Shown in pieces: positions 1-11,477 of a stretch of DNA of 64,000 nt. The stretch comes from Sarcocystis neurona. Taxonomy: Eukaryota; Apicomplexa; Conoidasida; Eucoccidiorida; Sarcocystidae. Position 1 is the stretch's first letter. Each line of letters starts with the position of its first letter. The DNA lies in the NCBI GenBank assembly GCA_000727475.1, contig KL647313.1:1291370-1355369 (forward strand). Direction: 5' to 3'. The translations under genes and the position numbers were made by a program. The notes beneath the pieces were generated by a model. That model was not told the origin of the DNA. It searched no databases and saw nothing but the letters and a program-made list of their open reading frames with translations.

Positions 1-200
1 TATATATATGTATCTCTCCTACTATATATATATATATATATGTATGTCTCTCTGTCTCTCTATCTCTCCCTATACATATATATATGTCTCTCTCTCTTTG
101 TGTATATATATATCTGTGTGTTCCTTTCTACATGTATATATATGTATATATCCCTCTGAGTATATGTGGATCTATGTACATAAACGTATTGACACGCGGA
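1..200. repeat. TA/TC microsatellite
   Basis: Runs of TATATA mixed with TCTCTC and TGTATA fill this stretch. Short frames through it give only Tyr/Ile/Ser strings and are not genes. From 200 to about 450 there is ordinary sequence with no gene I can support. Confidence 0.85.
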
Positions 201-453
201 TGTATGAAGATATTTGTAGTAAAACAGGGACAAATTTTTTTTTCGAAAGGGAAAGTTGTCACGCGGGAGTTTGAATCGTAGGACGTACACGCCCACCTCA
301 CAGCTCGCCGTTTTTGCGGTGTACGTACACCGCGTGGAAACACCTTTCTTCGCCAGATAGGAGGGGACGAAGACTGCCTGAGGAATGGAGAGGCCGTGTG
401 CCAAGGACATGCGCTCAAAACTGACGAAGAAGAAGTAGCAGCAGCAGCAGCTC

Positions 454-1887
454 TTGCCCCGTCCTTCGCGGAGAAGCACAGACCCGAAGAACGACCGGAA
501 AGTCCCCTCTCAACGTAGAAATCTGCTCTGCTACTCGCGTCACTATCTCCTCCTTGCTGCTGAAGAAGAAACCAAAAACTGCAGAGAGAAAGTCCTACTC
601 GCAACATGTAGCTGCAGAAGGTTGAAGAGGGTCAAAGTTGGTGGACGGGCGACGATGGCGCCTCCTCACGGCTTCTGCAGCCGTTCGAGCAGCTGCAGCT
701 GCAGACGCCTGCTGCTCCTTGTGGGGTCCGGCCACCCGCAGCAGCAGCAGCAGCTTGGGTTGACGCAGGGTCTTTCCTGCATGTCGTGCAGCAAATTCTC
801 CTCTCTGTTGCCTGCTGCTGCTCCTGCGGCACCTTCGGCATTGGCTGCTACGGGACTTGCTGCTGCTCCTGGGGGACTTGCTGCTGCGGCTCCTCTTTTG
901 GCAAAACGTCCAGGCCTGCGACCGCGTCGGCGCGAAGTGTGTGCAAACCGAGCCCGCGCAGAACGCAGCGACCACAGTAGCTCCAGCGGCAGCAGCAGCA
1001 GAAGCGGCAGCAGCAGCAGCGAAAGTGGCAGAAACAGTGAAAGTGGCAGCAACAGCGGAAGTGGCCGCTTTAGAATGACTAGCAGGAGCAGCGTCGGCAG
1101 CCGGGGTGTCGAGATGGGGATCAGCAGCAACAGCAGCAACAACAGCAGTCTCACGACGAGCTGCAGGCCAACGATCAGCTGCAGCTGCCTTAGCAGCAGC
1201 CTTTGCAGCAGCAGGACTATCAACAGCGGCAGCAGGAGCCTCATTTACAACAGAAGCAGTTCCGGCAACAGCAGCAGCGACAAGAGGAGATGCACCAACG
1301 GCAACAGCAGCAACCGGCTCATCTTCACTTGGGGCAGACTACTGAGCAGCAGCAGCAGCAACACGAGCAGCAGCAGCAGCGACACGAGCAGCAGCAGCGA
1401 CACGAGCAGCAGCAGCAGCAGGACGGACAGCAGCAGCAGGACGGGCAGCAGCAGCAGCAACACGAGCAGCAGCAGCAGCAACACGAGCAGCAGCAGCAGC
1501 AGGACGGGCAGCAGCAGCAGCATGAGCGGCGACATCCCCAGCGGCTCAATGTGTAGCAGGAGGGATATTCTGAGCAGCAGCAGCAGTAGTACTCCCAATA
1601 GCAGGAGCAACAGCAGGACTATACCCAGCAGCAGCAGCAGGACTATACCCAGCAGCAGCAGCAGTAATCTCCTCAGCAGCAGGTGCAGCACCAGAAGTTT
1701 TCCCAGCAGGAGCAACAGGGGGAGCCTTCTCAGCAGGAGTCTCCTCAGCAGCAGCAGCAGAAAATTGGACAGCACGTCGGTGGGAGTGTTGCAGCCCGGC
1801 TGCCATCGAAGCTACTCTTTCACTACAAAAGCAGAGTGGAGGATTTTTTTGCATGCGCAAGCTCCTCGTGACAATAGTTTGAAATAG
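454..1887 (+). CDS. CAG-repeat block, possible Ser- or Gln-rich protein segment
   Basis: Dense CAG/AGC/GCA runs lie on the plus strand, the orientation that marks exons in the ARP6 gene of this window. One frame (Ser-rich, 477 codons) is fully open. The frame one step away reads as a more natural Gln-rich protein with interspersed His, Glu, Asp, Tyr and Pro, but TAG or TAA interrupts it at about 1191, 1554 and further points to 1675, each beside Gln codons. The third frame is Ala-rich and broken by TGA. No domain, signal peptide or membrane segment is recognisable. It may be a real exon, a decayed gene, or non-coding triplet expansion. Confidence 0.25.
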   Translation: MPRPSRRSTDPKNDRKVPSQRRNLLCYSRHYLLLAAEEETKNCREKVLLATCSCRRLKRVKVGGRATMAPPHGFCSRSSSCSCRRLLLLVGSGHPQQQQQLGLTQGLSCMSCSKFSSLLPAAAPAAPSALAATGLAAAPGGLAAAAPLLAKRPGLRPRRREVCANRARAERSDHSSSSGSSSRSGSSSSESGRNSESGSNSGSGRFRMTSRSSVGSRGVEMGISSNSSNNSSLTTSCRPTISCSCLSSSLCSSRTINSGSRSLIYNRSSSGNSSSDKRRCTNGNSSNRLIFTWGRLLSSSSSNTSSSSSDTSSSSDTSSSSSRTDSSSRTGSSSSNTSSSSSNTSSSSSRTGSSSSMSGDIPSGSMCSRRDILSSSSSSTPNSRSNSRTIPSSSSRTIPSSSSSNLLSSRCSTRSFPSRSNRGSLLSRSLLSSSSRKLDSTSVGVLQPGCHRSYSFTTKAEWRIFLHAQAPRDNSLK

Positions 1888-3540
1888 TACGCTGCCGAAG
1901 CTTCTTCGTCTTCCTGCCTTTTTCCTCTACATTCTTCTTCTTCCTCTACTCCGCCTAACTCATGCTACTCGTCTATATCTTTTCTCACTATTATATGACT
2001 CCCTTACATTTTTATGGCACTGCTGTGAATAATACTTCTGCGATTCCTTATTCTCTTGGTTCCTACACTTGCAGCAGTAACTGTTCCTATTATTCTGCGA
2101 CTGCGACTTCTTCGTATTGAAGTACCTCTTCCTACTGCTGCATATCTTCTTCTTATTTCCGTATCTCTTCTTCTTGAAGTGTGTTTCTTCTTGCTGCACG
2201 ACTCTCTCTCGTATGTAATTCTTCCGACTTCCACTCCCTTCACGAGCGTACTTTCACGACTCCTTTTCTTCTCCTATTCGTGGTGGTGTAACCCCCTTTA
2301 TGCTGGTGTGACTGTCTTTGCTTCTTCCTGTGATCTTCCCGCTTTTTGTGTGAAGTCTGCGGGCCGTATACTATCTTCTGTGACTTTCGGTAGGAGTTAT
2401 TACTATTGCGAGGGTGATTGGTGTTTACTTCTCTAGCTGCAGTTCTCACTATATTTATACCTCCTGTGACCTTGCTGTGTTCCTCTCAAATGGGTCGTTT
2501 TATGCTGGAAGTGGTCTCCGTATTCTTGACTATGGCCAGAGCAGCACTTCATAATAGACGCCTCTTCGTATTGGATTCTCATTCATATCACTGGTGAATA
2601 CTCCCTGCTGCTTCCATGGGCTTTGCTGATATTCCTTCTGCCTTCCTTGCCTTCTATTAGTAGACCTTCCTATAGGTCGCTGTCTCCGTATATTATTACT
2701 ACTACTTTTATCTCTCTTTCAGTAGGAACTATTCTCTTGATTTCCTCTATAAATGTCCCTTTCTCTATTTTGGCTCTTCTTATGAGTGATCGCTCCAATG
2801 AACTCCCATCTTTTGTCGCTGCTACTCATGATCTCCTCCTGTTGATTCTCGGAAGTATTACTTATTCTTACTATTGTTGACTTTCTGTATTCCTCCTCAT
2901 TTCTCCTGGATTCAAGAAGATGACATACGACTCTCATACATGTCTCTCTTATTTATTCTTCCGATTTTCTTCTCTGTGTGAAACTCTTCTCTTCTTCACA
3001 GGAGCTCTCCATGTCTCCGTGTCTCGTATGTTTTTGCGACTTCTATTTTCCCTGTTTGCTGTGACGACTTTTTTATTATTACATTCTGTGATGACCCCCT
3101 TTATAATATAATAGACACATTCGTATGAATCTCGTCTTTGCCCGTGTCTTCTCTTTTTTTTTGGTGACTTCCCTTTGTTTTTATCACGAGTAGCATCTCT
3201 TGTTATTGGTGCTGCTGTTGCCCTCCCTTTTCTCTCTGTCCCGTGACTGTATTTCTGCAGCTCTTCTATTTCCGTGGGCCTTTTATTTTATTCGTCTTTC
3301 TGTGATGGCCGCCGCGCGCATTTTTACTGCTAGCAGGACTTATTAATGTGACTCTTTTTCTTACTGCGAGACTGCTCCTGTGTGATGACTCCCGTGCCCC
3401 GACTCGTCTTCCTGCTGCTGCTACTCTTCCTCTTAGTGGTTTGTCTGTTATTCGTATTATTATTCCTTCGACTACTATTTGTCACTATCTCTTCTAATAA
3501 TAAGGAGATAAATAAATAGTTTCCACTTTATCTACATATA
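1888..3540. other. Pyrimidine-rich gene-free stretch
   Basis: The plus strand is strongly T/C-rich, with scattered CTTCTT, TGACTC and GTGACT motifs. Frames here are short and dominated by Leu/Ser/Phe with no domain. The recurrent TGACT(C) word is shared with the 23-bp array at 6.2-6.5 kb, which suggests decayed satellite DNA. I see no gene. Confidence 0.55.
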
Positions 3541-4480
3541 TACATCTATATAACTATTTCTTCCTTTTCTCTCTGTCTCTCTTTATGTGTATTATGAGTA
3601 GCACTGTGAAGAGTTCAAATACTATTATTATGACTCTTGTTCGTATACATATATTACTTCGATGACTACATATTACTCTTCTTAATATATAAATATTTTT
3701 GTTACTCCTGTCACTATATAAATATTACTCTTATTCCTGCATTAAATTATTACTCTTATTCCTATATAAATATCACTCACATGACTCTATAAATATTACT
3801 CCTATTACTATATAAATAGTATTATTACTCATGTTGCTATATAAATATTATTACTGCTCTTACTACAATATATATTACTCCTATTATCATATAAATATCA
3901 TTCTTATTATATATATTAATATTACTCTTGCTACTATACACACATTATTACTGCTGCTGCTGCAACATAAAAATATGACTCTTATTACTATGTAAATATC
4001 ACTCTTATTAATATATATATATATTAATATTACTCTTATTGCTATACATATATTACCACTACTACTACTACTACTACAACGTAAATATCACTCTTATTAT
4101 TATGTAAATATTTCTATATTACTATTATATAAATATTACTGTTCCTATTAAATATATAAATCACTCTTACTACTATATATATATATATGACGCTTATTAC
4201 TACACATATATTATTAGTATTACTACTACTACTACAAGTACATAAATATTACTCTTATTATTATATAAATATTAGTCTTATTATTATATATGTATATTAT
4301 AAGTCTTGTTATTATACATATATTATAATTACTACTACTACTCTATGAATATTACTTTTATGACTCTCTCTATATGAATATTCTTTGTATGACTATGTAT
4401 ATAAATGACTACTGGATGAATATCACTTTTTAATGAATATGACTCTTCTTATTACTCCTAAATATGAATGCTGGTGTTAT
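3541..4480. repeat. AT-rich degenerate satellite (ATAAATATTACTC family)
   Basis: Short imperfect units built from TATATAAATATTACTCTTATTAC recur roughly every 30-45 bases, with local ATTACTACTACT triplet expansions (for example near 4060 and 4220). No open frame reaches a useful length. It looks like a diverged tandem satellite. Confidence 0.75.
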
Positions 4481-5150
4481 TTGTATGTGAGGAGAATCAA
4501 TGCTGCCTTGTGATTCTATTCCCTTTTTGAGTTCCTCTACAAATACACTTCCACTGCGGGTGGTGGCCAAAGACACGCCACAAAAATGAATTTCTTCTTT
4601 TGTGTGGCCACAACAACATCTATGAAGACTCGTATTAATAAATATATAATGATAATGTGACTCATTTAATACTCGCAGATAAATATTCTACTACTACTAC
4701 GACTACGACTACTATGTGAAGATGATGAGTATCACTTTCATGATAAGTTTGGTAGTATTACTACTCCATACAAATGGTCGGTGAGAGTATGAAGAAACTA
4801 CGTGATGATATTCATATTTTGATCTTCTTGACATATATTTATTATGTGTCAATTAAAATGTTGGTGCTGGTATAGAATTCACACCGGTAACTTCTCTAAA
4901 AAGTAATTTAGTAGTCGTCTCCTTCTTATCACTACTTTAAATCTTTTTATTATTCTTCTTGTGGCTCTCCTGGTATTTATATTGGCCGAATATATATCTT
5001 GAATATATGTGTGTTCATCGTCTTCCTCTTCGGCTGCTCCTCTTCTTCTGGAAAAATATACGACTGCATTTACTTCTTCGACGAATATCTCCTTTCCTCT
5101 TCATTTTCTTCTTCTTCTTCTTCCTGCTTCTCTCTTCTCCCTCTTTTAAA
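4481..5150. other. AT-rich spacer without a gene
   Basis: Mixed AT-rich sequence with TTCTTC runs near 5100. A short 80-codon frame at 4959-5201 is Leu/Phe-rich and low in complexity. I see nothing here that I would call a gene. Confidence 0.5.
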
Positions 5151-5284
5151 CATATATATTATGTAGCTTTAGTACACACTCGTATACATATACATATGTA
5201 GATATATATTGTATAGCTTTATATACATATATATATTATAGAGCTGTATTATACACACGCATATATATATATATATAGAGAGAG

Positions 5285-5316
<32 letters not shown>

Positions 5317-5990
5317 CGTATGTATATATTGTATAGCTTTATATATATACATATATATACATATATATATACATATATATTATATAGCTTTTTTATTACA
5401 CACGCATATATATATAATAGTTTTATACATACAGATATACATATATATATATATATTGTATAGCATTATTATACACACGTGTACATAGATATATATATAT
5501 ATATATTGTATAGCTTTATATATATATATAGCTATATTATACACACGCATATATATATATGTATGTATATATATACATATATATATAGAGAGAGAGGGAC
5601 AGAGAGGGAGAGAGATTATAGCTTTATCATACACAAGCATATATATATATAGATATAGATAGAGGCATACATATATATACATATATATATTATAGCGTTA
5701 TTATACACATGTATATATATAAATATATATAGAGAGAGATATATGTAAATATATACATATATATACATATATATAGAGAGAGACTATAGCTTTATTATAC
5801 AGAAGCATATCTATATATACATATGTACATATAGATAGATAGATTACACAAGCATATCTATATATATATATATATGTATAGATAGATAGATAGATTGCAC
5901 CAGCATACCTATATATATATATGTACATATGTATATATAGATAGATATAAATATACATATATATATATATATTATTGCTTATTGCAGGTA
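5151..5990. repeat. TA satellite with recurring TATAGCTTTATTATACACACGC unit
   Basis: Long (TA)n tracts are punctuated by a recurring word of the form TATAGCTTTATTATACACACGC, about every 60-100 bases (near 5210, 5330, 5385, 5460, 5510, 5615, 5695, 5790). GATA runs appear near 5835-5945. Frames here encode only Tyr/Ile/Met strings. Confidence 0.85.
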
Positions 5991-6233
5991 AAGGTGTGAC
6001 TCTTCGAATCCCTCTGTATGTTCTACTACTACCACTCTTCAAACCCGGATAAACACTCTCTTCTTTTTCTTCTTCGTAAATTATTTTCCCTATTATCTAT
6101 ATGACTCTTCAAATGACTCTGAATATTTTTTTAGATATTCTTCCTCTTCTTCTTCTTCCCTTCCTCTTCTTCTTCCCTTCCTTTTCTTCTTCGAGTTATA
6201 CTTCTATTATCTACATATATATGTGGCTGTTGA

Positions 6234-6463
6234 GTTGACTCTCCGTATTTATCTTCGATGACTCTCCGTATTTATCTTCGATGACTCTCCGTATTTATCT
6301 TCGATGACTCTCCGTATTTATCTTCGATGACTCTCCGTATTTATCTTCGATGACTCTCCGTATTTATCTTCGATGACTCTCCGTATTTATCTTCGATGAC
6401 TCTCCGTATTTATCTTCGATGACTCTCCGTATTTATCTTCGATGACTTTCTGTATTTATCTTC
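6234..6463. repeat. 23-bp tandem array, 10 copies
   Basis: Ten consecutive copies of a 23-bp unit starting GATGACTCTCCGTATTTATC. The first copy begins GTTG and the last has two substitutions (ACTTTCTGT); the eight between are identical. The period is not a multiple of three, so it is not a protein repeat. The array ends 6 bp before the ATG at 6470. Confidence 0.95.
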
Positions 6464-6469
6464 TTATAT

Positions 6470-8479
6470 ATGATGAACATGTGGAAAGTCATTTTGGTGG
6501 AGGACAGCGCGATAGCAGCCACTCGCTGTCAGCCTTGTATAAGAAGTAAATTTTCTTCTTCGTCAGACTTCCCCCTCCTCGTCCAACTGCAGGGAGGAAA
6601 CGGCGTGCGTCACAACTTGAGGAGGCTACACATCAGCAAAAACCCCTTTTTTTGTGATTCGTGTCTACTCTCTTCTTCTCTCCTCTTTTGTAACTTTTCC
6701 CCTGTCTTCCTCTTCCTTTTCCCAGATCAAAAGTGGAAGAGGCCCACCAGGCCAGAGAAAACAGAGAAAGTACATGTTTTCTGCGCCCAAGGCCCGGAAG
6801 AAGAAAGGAGGGTTGCTGCATTCGTGGGTGCTTCGAACCTTTTCTTCTTCTTCCTGCTGCTGCTGTTTCTACCTCTCCGGACAACAGCAGCCGTACGCAG
6901 ACCCACGCCAACGGATGCTTTCCTTCCGGCTGCGTCTGCTTACGCTGCTGCTGCTGCCGCTGCCGCCTTCTCCTCCTCGTCTTCTGTCTCTCGCCTGCTG
7001 CAGCACGACGTCTCGTCGGGCCCTGCGGCGGTCGACCCACGACCTGCGCTGCTCTCACCGCCCTGCTGCTGCTCTTCTTTGCTTCCACACCGCGTCATCG
7101 CTCAAGCGCTCCTCCTGGCGTTGCTGCTGCACTTCCCACGTTCCGCTTCTCCTCCTCTCCGTCCCTGTCTGTGTGTCTGTGTGCTGTTCTGCTGCTGCTA
7201 TGCTGCTGCTGCTGTTCTGCTGCTGCTGTTGTGCTTTCTTTTTTCTGGCAGCCCGGTGCCTCGACTCTGTCCGTGGAGGTACACGTGGAACACGCTGCCT
7301 CGTCGATTTCCGCTGTACAAACACCGCGCGCTGTTTCTTCCCCTTGCGTTTCCTTCCTACAACCCGCTGCCTTCGGCCCTGGCCCTTCTCACGCTGCGGC
7401 AGCAGGAGCGACAGCGCGCAGGCCAGCAGCCTCAGCAGCTCCAACAACAGCAGCAGCGGCAGCAGCAGGAGCAAGCGGGCCAGCAGCAGGAAATGTTGCT
7501 GACGTGTTATGAAACAGCAGCAGCAGCAGCGCCCGCGTCGACGGTGAGCAGCAACGCAGCAGCCCCACCGCAGACCGCGCGGGTGCAGCAGCGGCTGCGC
7601 CGCCTGCAGCGGCTCTCTGCCTTCTCGAGCAGAAGAAGGAGAAGCAGCAGCGACATCCCATCGAGCAGCAGTGTGCCCGCCGACCAGGAGGCCCGTCCCT
7701 TCTCGGAGGCGTGCATGCCCCTGCCGCAGGTGCTGCGACAGAGCCCGGGTCGGCTGCTACTTTCCGGTGCCGCAGCGGCATCGTCACACTCGCAGCAGCA
7801 GCAGCACCCGCACCCGCAACAGCAGCAGCAGGGCGGGCGGGGGTTCGTGGCAGCTCTCTCGGAGCGCGTGCTGCAGGAGGCTGTAGCGCACTCCGGTGCG
7901 AGCAGCAGCAGCAGCGGAAGCAGCAGCAGGGACTTCTGCAGCAGGGCGGCAGGAGCGGTCAGCGTGTATTACTCTGCGGACGAGACGAATTTTTACTACG
8001 AAGTGAAGCGTCGCCTAGCAGCAGCAGCACCAGCAGTTGCTGTTGAAGCAGTGCAGGAACTTGGCCGAAAAGATTTTCGTATCTGCTGCAGCAGCACCGG
8101 CGAGCTGCTCTTCGATCAGCAGCACCTGCCACACTCCTCCTTCACAAAAGGTACGTCGTCTGGCTGCTGCTGCTGCCTGCTGCTGCTGTTGCCTGCTGCT
8201 GCTGTTGCCTGCTGCTGCTGTTGCCTGCTGCTGCTGTTGCCTGCTGCCGCTGTTGCCTGCTGCTGCTGCTTCTGGATGGAGGAAGAGGAGGAGGAAAGAA
8301 GTGAAAAGGTCCCACTTTTGCATGAGGAAGCGCGAAGAGGGGACGGGCTGTTGTGCGCGCTCGTGGCAGCAGATGCGGAGCAGCTTCGTGAGTAGACTCC
8401 ACGGAACTTTCTCCTCTGCTCTTCCTCTTCTGCAGTATGTCCACGTATCTCGGGTGGATTGACGAAAAACTGCTCTTAA
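6470..8479 (+). CDS. Unidentified spliced gene with Ala/Gln/Ser-rich exon
   Basis: A 641-codon frame opens at ATG 6470. It probably contains introns: 6940-7250 is CTG-rich and ends TTTTCTGGCAG. The segment 7252-8150 is CAG-rich, reads as protein (poly-Gln, poly-Ser, then a normal stretch with VYYSADETNFYYEVKRRLA) and ends at a strong donor, AAAAG|GTACGT. CTG runs follow. An acceptor CTTCTGCAG at 8435 joins in phase (1 to 1) to a short tail exon, 8436-8479, that ends in TAA. The upstream exon structure (6470-6850) is uncertain. I recognise no family, and no transmembrane or signal peptide call can be made safely because the Leu/Cys-rich part is probably intron. Confidence 0.5.
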
Positions 8480-8739
8480 ATTGTTCTCTGCGCCCTTTAT
8501 GTATATCTACACACAGGATGGTCTTTCTTTAAAATGTAGGAAGTACGCGCAGCAAGATACCTCTGAGGGGAGAGAGAGGAGAAGAGACAAGAGAGAGAGA
8601 AAGGCAGCAAAAGTGAGAGGAGTACACATGTTTATGTGTATATTCGTTGAACGTTCCACCGAGCATTCCCGAGTGAAAATCTCGTGAATATACACGTGCA
8701 GACAAAAAAAGAAGCGAAGGGAAGAAACGTAAAGCAGCA

Positions 8740-9640
8740 GCTTCAAAGATATACATTTATATATATATATATGTAAATATGGCTATATGTATATATATGT
8801 AGATATATATATATATCTATGTGCGATAAAGAGAAAAACAGAGAAGGCAAGAAATGCGGAAGCAGCAGGAGTAGCAGCAAGCACGACGTCTCTCTTTTCC
8901 TCACGTATATACATATATATATATATATGCGATTTTTCATGTATATTGACATTTGTGTGAAAGACAGCGATAAAAGGAGGAGATACGCAAAGAGGCGCAT
9001 GGCTGATACCCAAAATAATTTATTTGCCTTTCTCCACACGCGTGTGGTGAGGATAAGCCACATGATGTCTGCCCAACATACTCCCCTGCTCTGCGCTACT
9101 ATATACCCATATGTGTGTATACATATACATATACCTATATATACATACACATGCGTGTATCTATCTAGCTATCTATATATATATATACGTACAAAAATAT
9201 ATGTACATATATACATACACATGTGTATATATATATGTACATATATATACATACCTACATATGTATCTATCTATCTATCTATATATATATGTATGTATAT
9301 ATATATGTATACAGGTATGTATATACGTATATATACATATATATATATACACACATACACGTGTCTCTCTCTCTGGATATATCTCTTGGTATGTATATAT
9401 ATACATATATATATAAATATATGTCTCTCTCTCTCTGTATTTATATATATGTATATATCTGGGCATGTATATACGTTTGTATGTATATGTATGTTTCTCT
9501 CTCTATGTATATATATATATGTATAGATATTTGTATATCTCTGGTTGTCTATTATGTGTGCGTATGTATATATATATATATGTATATATATGTCTCTCTC
9601 TCTCTGCATATATATATATATATGTACATCGTTACTGGGT
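8740..9640. repeat. TA/TACA microsatellite tract
   Basis: Near-continuous TATATG, TACATA and CTATCTAT runs with TCTCTCTC interruptions. All long frames on both strands are Tyr/Ile/His strings. A short ordinary segment near 8970-9100 shows no convincing gene. From 9650 to 10270 the DNA is mixed, with more TA runs and no supported gene. Confidence 0.85.
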
Positions 9641-10450
9641 TGTGAATGCTTGTGGACGTGTGTTGATATTGCTGCTGGGTGTGGGAGTGATGCTGCCGCA
9701 GGTGACGGAAATGGAAGAACACTGGGCTGTCGCAGCCACTCGTAGTTTTCCTTTTTCATTCTCAATTGATCTGTCCTATCCTTCCCCTCCTGTCTCTCTT
9801 CTTCCTCGTGTTAGTTTATCTGCTCTTCCTTTCCTCTGAATTTCTCTTCTTTATTGTATAGAAAGACCCCAGCAACGCGCTTCGCATGCTTGCAAAATAG
9901 TGCGGAAGCATGAAACATATGCTTGCATGCGTGAATATATGTCCATACACCCAAGAGTCTATATATATGTATATAGAAAGAGTCCGTATACTTAAATGTT
10001 TACGTATAAAAATGTGGAAGGAGAGAGAGAAAGGGAGAAAATATCTACAGAGATACAGAACTGGGGAAGAAGTAGTATATGGGCGTACGTAGGTATGTGC
10101 GTACATACAGAAGTGCCTACATATATATATATATATATGAGAGAGAGAAAAAGTAGCTACGGAGATAGAGAAGTGGGGAAGAATCATATGTGTATGATAA
10201 AGCGGTACATATACATATGTATATATATGTATATGTATGCGGTTGATACGGTGGAAAGTGCATATGGAGAGATAGTGTGTGTGCTGCTGCTCCTGCTGCT
10301 GGACGCTGCTGTTGCTTGCCGGTGGGCGGTTGATGCTGTGCGAGTGCGACTTCTGCTGCTGCTGTTGCTGGTGCTGAAAATTTCTGCTGCGCTACAACGC
10401 TGCTGCTGCAGTCCCCGGTCAACCTGCTGCTGCTGCAGTCTCTGGTCGAC

Positions 10451-11041
10451 CTACTGTTGCTGCTGCTGCTGCTGCACTCTCCGACTGAACTGCCGCTGCT
10501 GCTGCTGCTGCACTCCCCGGTTGAACTGCTGCTGCTGCTGCTGCACTCCCCGGTTGAACTGCTGCTGCTGCTGCTGCTCAGTCTTCATCTGCGGCACCGC
10601 GAGACGCGGGAGGCCGCTCTCCCAGTTCGTGCAGCTGTTTGTCCGCCATTCTTGTTGCTCTTTTGCTTCTGCTTGTCCTTGCTGTTGCCTCTGATCCTCT
10701 CCTGTAGCGGGTCTCCTCCCGTCTTGCTGTTGGAGCTCATTCTCCCGGTGCTGCTCTTTCGGTGTTCTGCTGTTGCTGCGGTTCCGCTGTTGCTGCTGCT
10801 GATGCTGCTGCTGCAGGAGAAAGGAGCAGCCGAGACCAGAGGGCCGCAGCAGCAGTTCGAAGCGTCCTCGTTGCATGCGGCATTTGAAAGCAGAGGTCTG
10901 TCTTCCCCGAATATTTGGGCTCTTATCTTCTCCGTAAAATGTCTCCCGACACCGACTCTCTCTATAAGTTCTTTGATAAAATAAACAAACACTTCTTCCT
11001 CGCCCGGCTTCCACCTCAGAGCGGTGCGCTGCACTTCTCAT
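10451..11041 (-). CDS. Poly-Gln ORF with tandem QFNRGV repeats
   Basis: This minus-strand ORF starts at ATG 11041 and runs 196 codons. About residues 75-130 are Gln/Arg/Glu/Ser-rich. The C-terminal part is a tandem peptide repeat of FNRGV or FSRRV plus five to seven Gln. It stops at TAG inside a Gln run, yet the same pattern (VDQRL, VDRGL plus poly-Gln) continues for about 20 codons beyond. CAG runs on the minus strand agree with sense-strand exon orientation here. An alternative minus frame over 10890-11034 also looks protein-like (EEEVFVYFIKELIERVGVG), so an intron or frame change is possible. No family recognised. Confidence 0.4.
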   Translation of the reverse strand: MRSAAHRSEVEAGRGRSVCLFYQRTYRESRCRETFYGEDKSPNIRGRQTSAFKCRMQRGRFELLLRPSGLGCSFLLQQQHQQQQQRNRSNSRTPKEQHRENELQQQDGRRPATGEDQRQQQGQAEAKEQQEWRTNSCTNWESGLPRLAVPQMKTEQQQQQQFNRGVQQQQQQFNRGVQQQQQRQFSRRVQQQQQQQ

Positions 11042-11055
11042 GCTCGATCACTGCA
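10939..11055 (+). CDS. Candidate exon, weak SprT-like resemblance
   Basis: On the plus strand ATG 10939 opens MSPDTDSLYKFFDKINKHFF, followed by LARLPPQSGALHFSCS. The spacing of the aromatic residues recalls the start of SprT/Spartan metalloprotease domains (a helix with FFxxxL, then a W/F-S strand). I find no HExxH motif downstream, and the opposite strand is also open, so this is only a lead. Confidence 0.15.
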
Positions 11056-11477
11056 TCGCGCTTGCCGAGATGCAGAAGTTGTGTTTCACACTGGCAGATA
11101 AATTTTTTCCCTGAGCTCCTTTTGTGTCTCTCCGTCTCTCTCTTTCCCCCCTTTCCCCTGTCCCTTTCACTCTCTGGCGTGCGCTTCCCCCCTTTCTCTG
11201 TCTCGCCGTTTCTCTCTGAAGAAGCATTTCTTTGTCCTTTCAACGGTTCACAGGAGACTGTTGTTCACACAGACACGTCTACTTGCAGACCTGTTGAAGG
11301 TGTCGGTTTGCTGTCCTCTCCCTGTTTTTCCCTCCTTCGGTCTCTCTCTTTACTTGTACACACGCTATAATACGCACACACACACGTATGTATGTGTATA
11401 TCTCTGTGGATCTTAAGTGACTGCAGACAATCACAACTTTTTGTGGAAAAGGCGTCTTTTTTTGGCTCCCATTTCTT

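Noticed and set aside
8..607. Overlapping ORFs on both strands in the first 600 bases
   Set aside because: They read through TA/TC microsatellite as Tyr/Ile/Ser strings, with no domain and no splice support.
6500..9745. Possible shared element: GCAGCCACTCG word at about 6514 and 9734
   Set aside because: Only about 12 bases are shared, with no extended similarity.
9111..9765. Tyr/Ile/His-rich ORFs of 100-235 codons on both strands
   Set aside because: They exist because TATATG/TACATA repeats lack stops in several frames at once; this is not coding composition.
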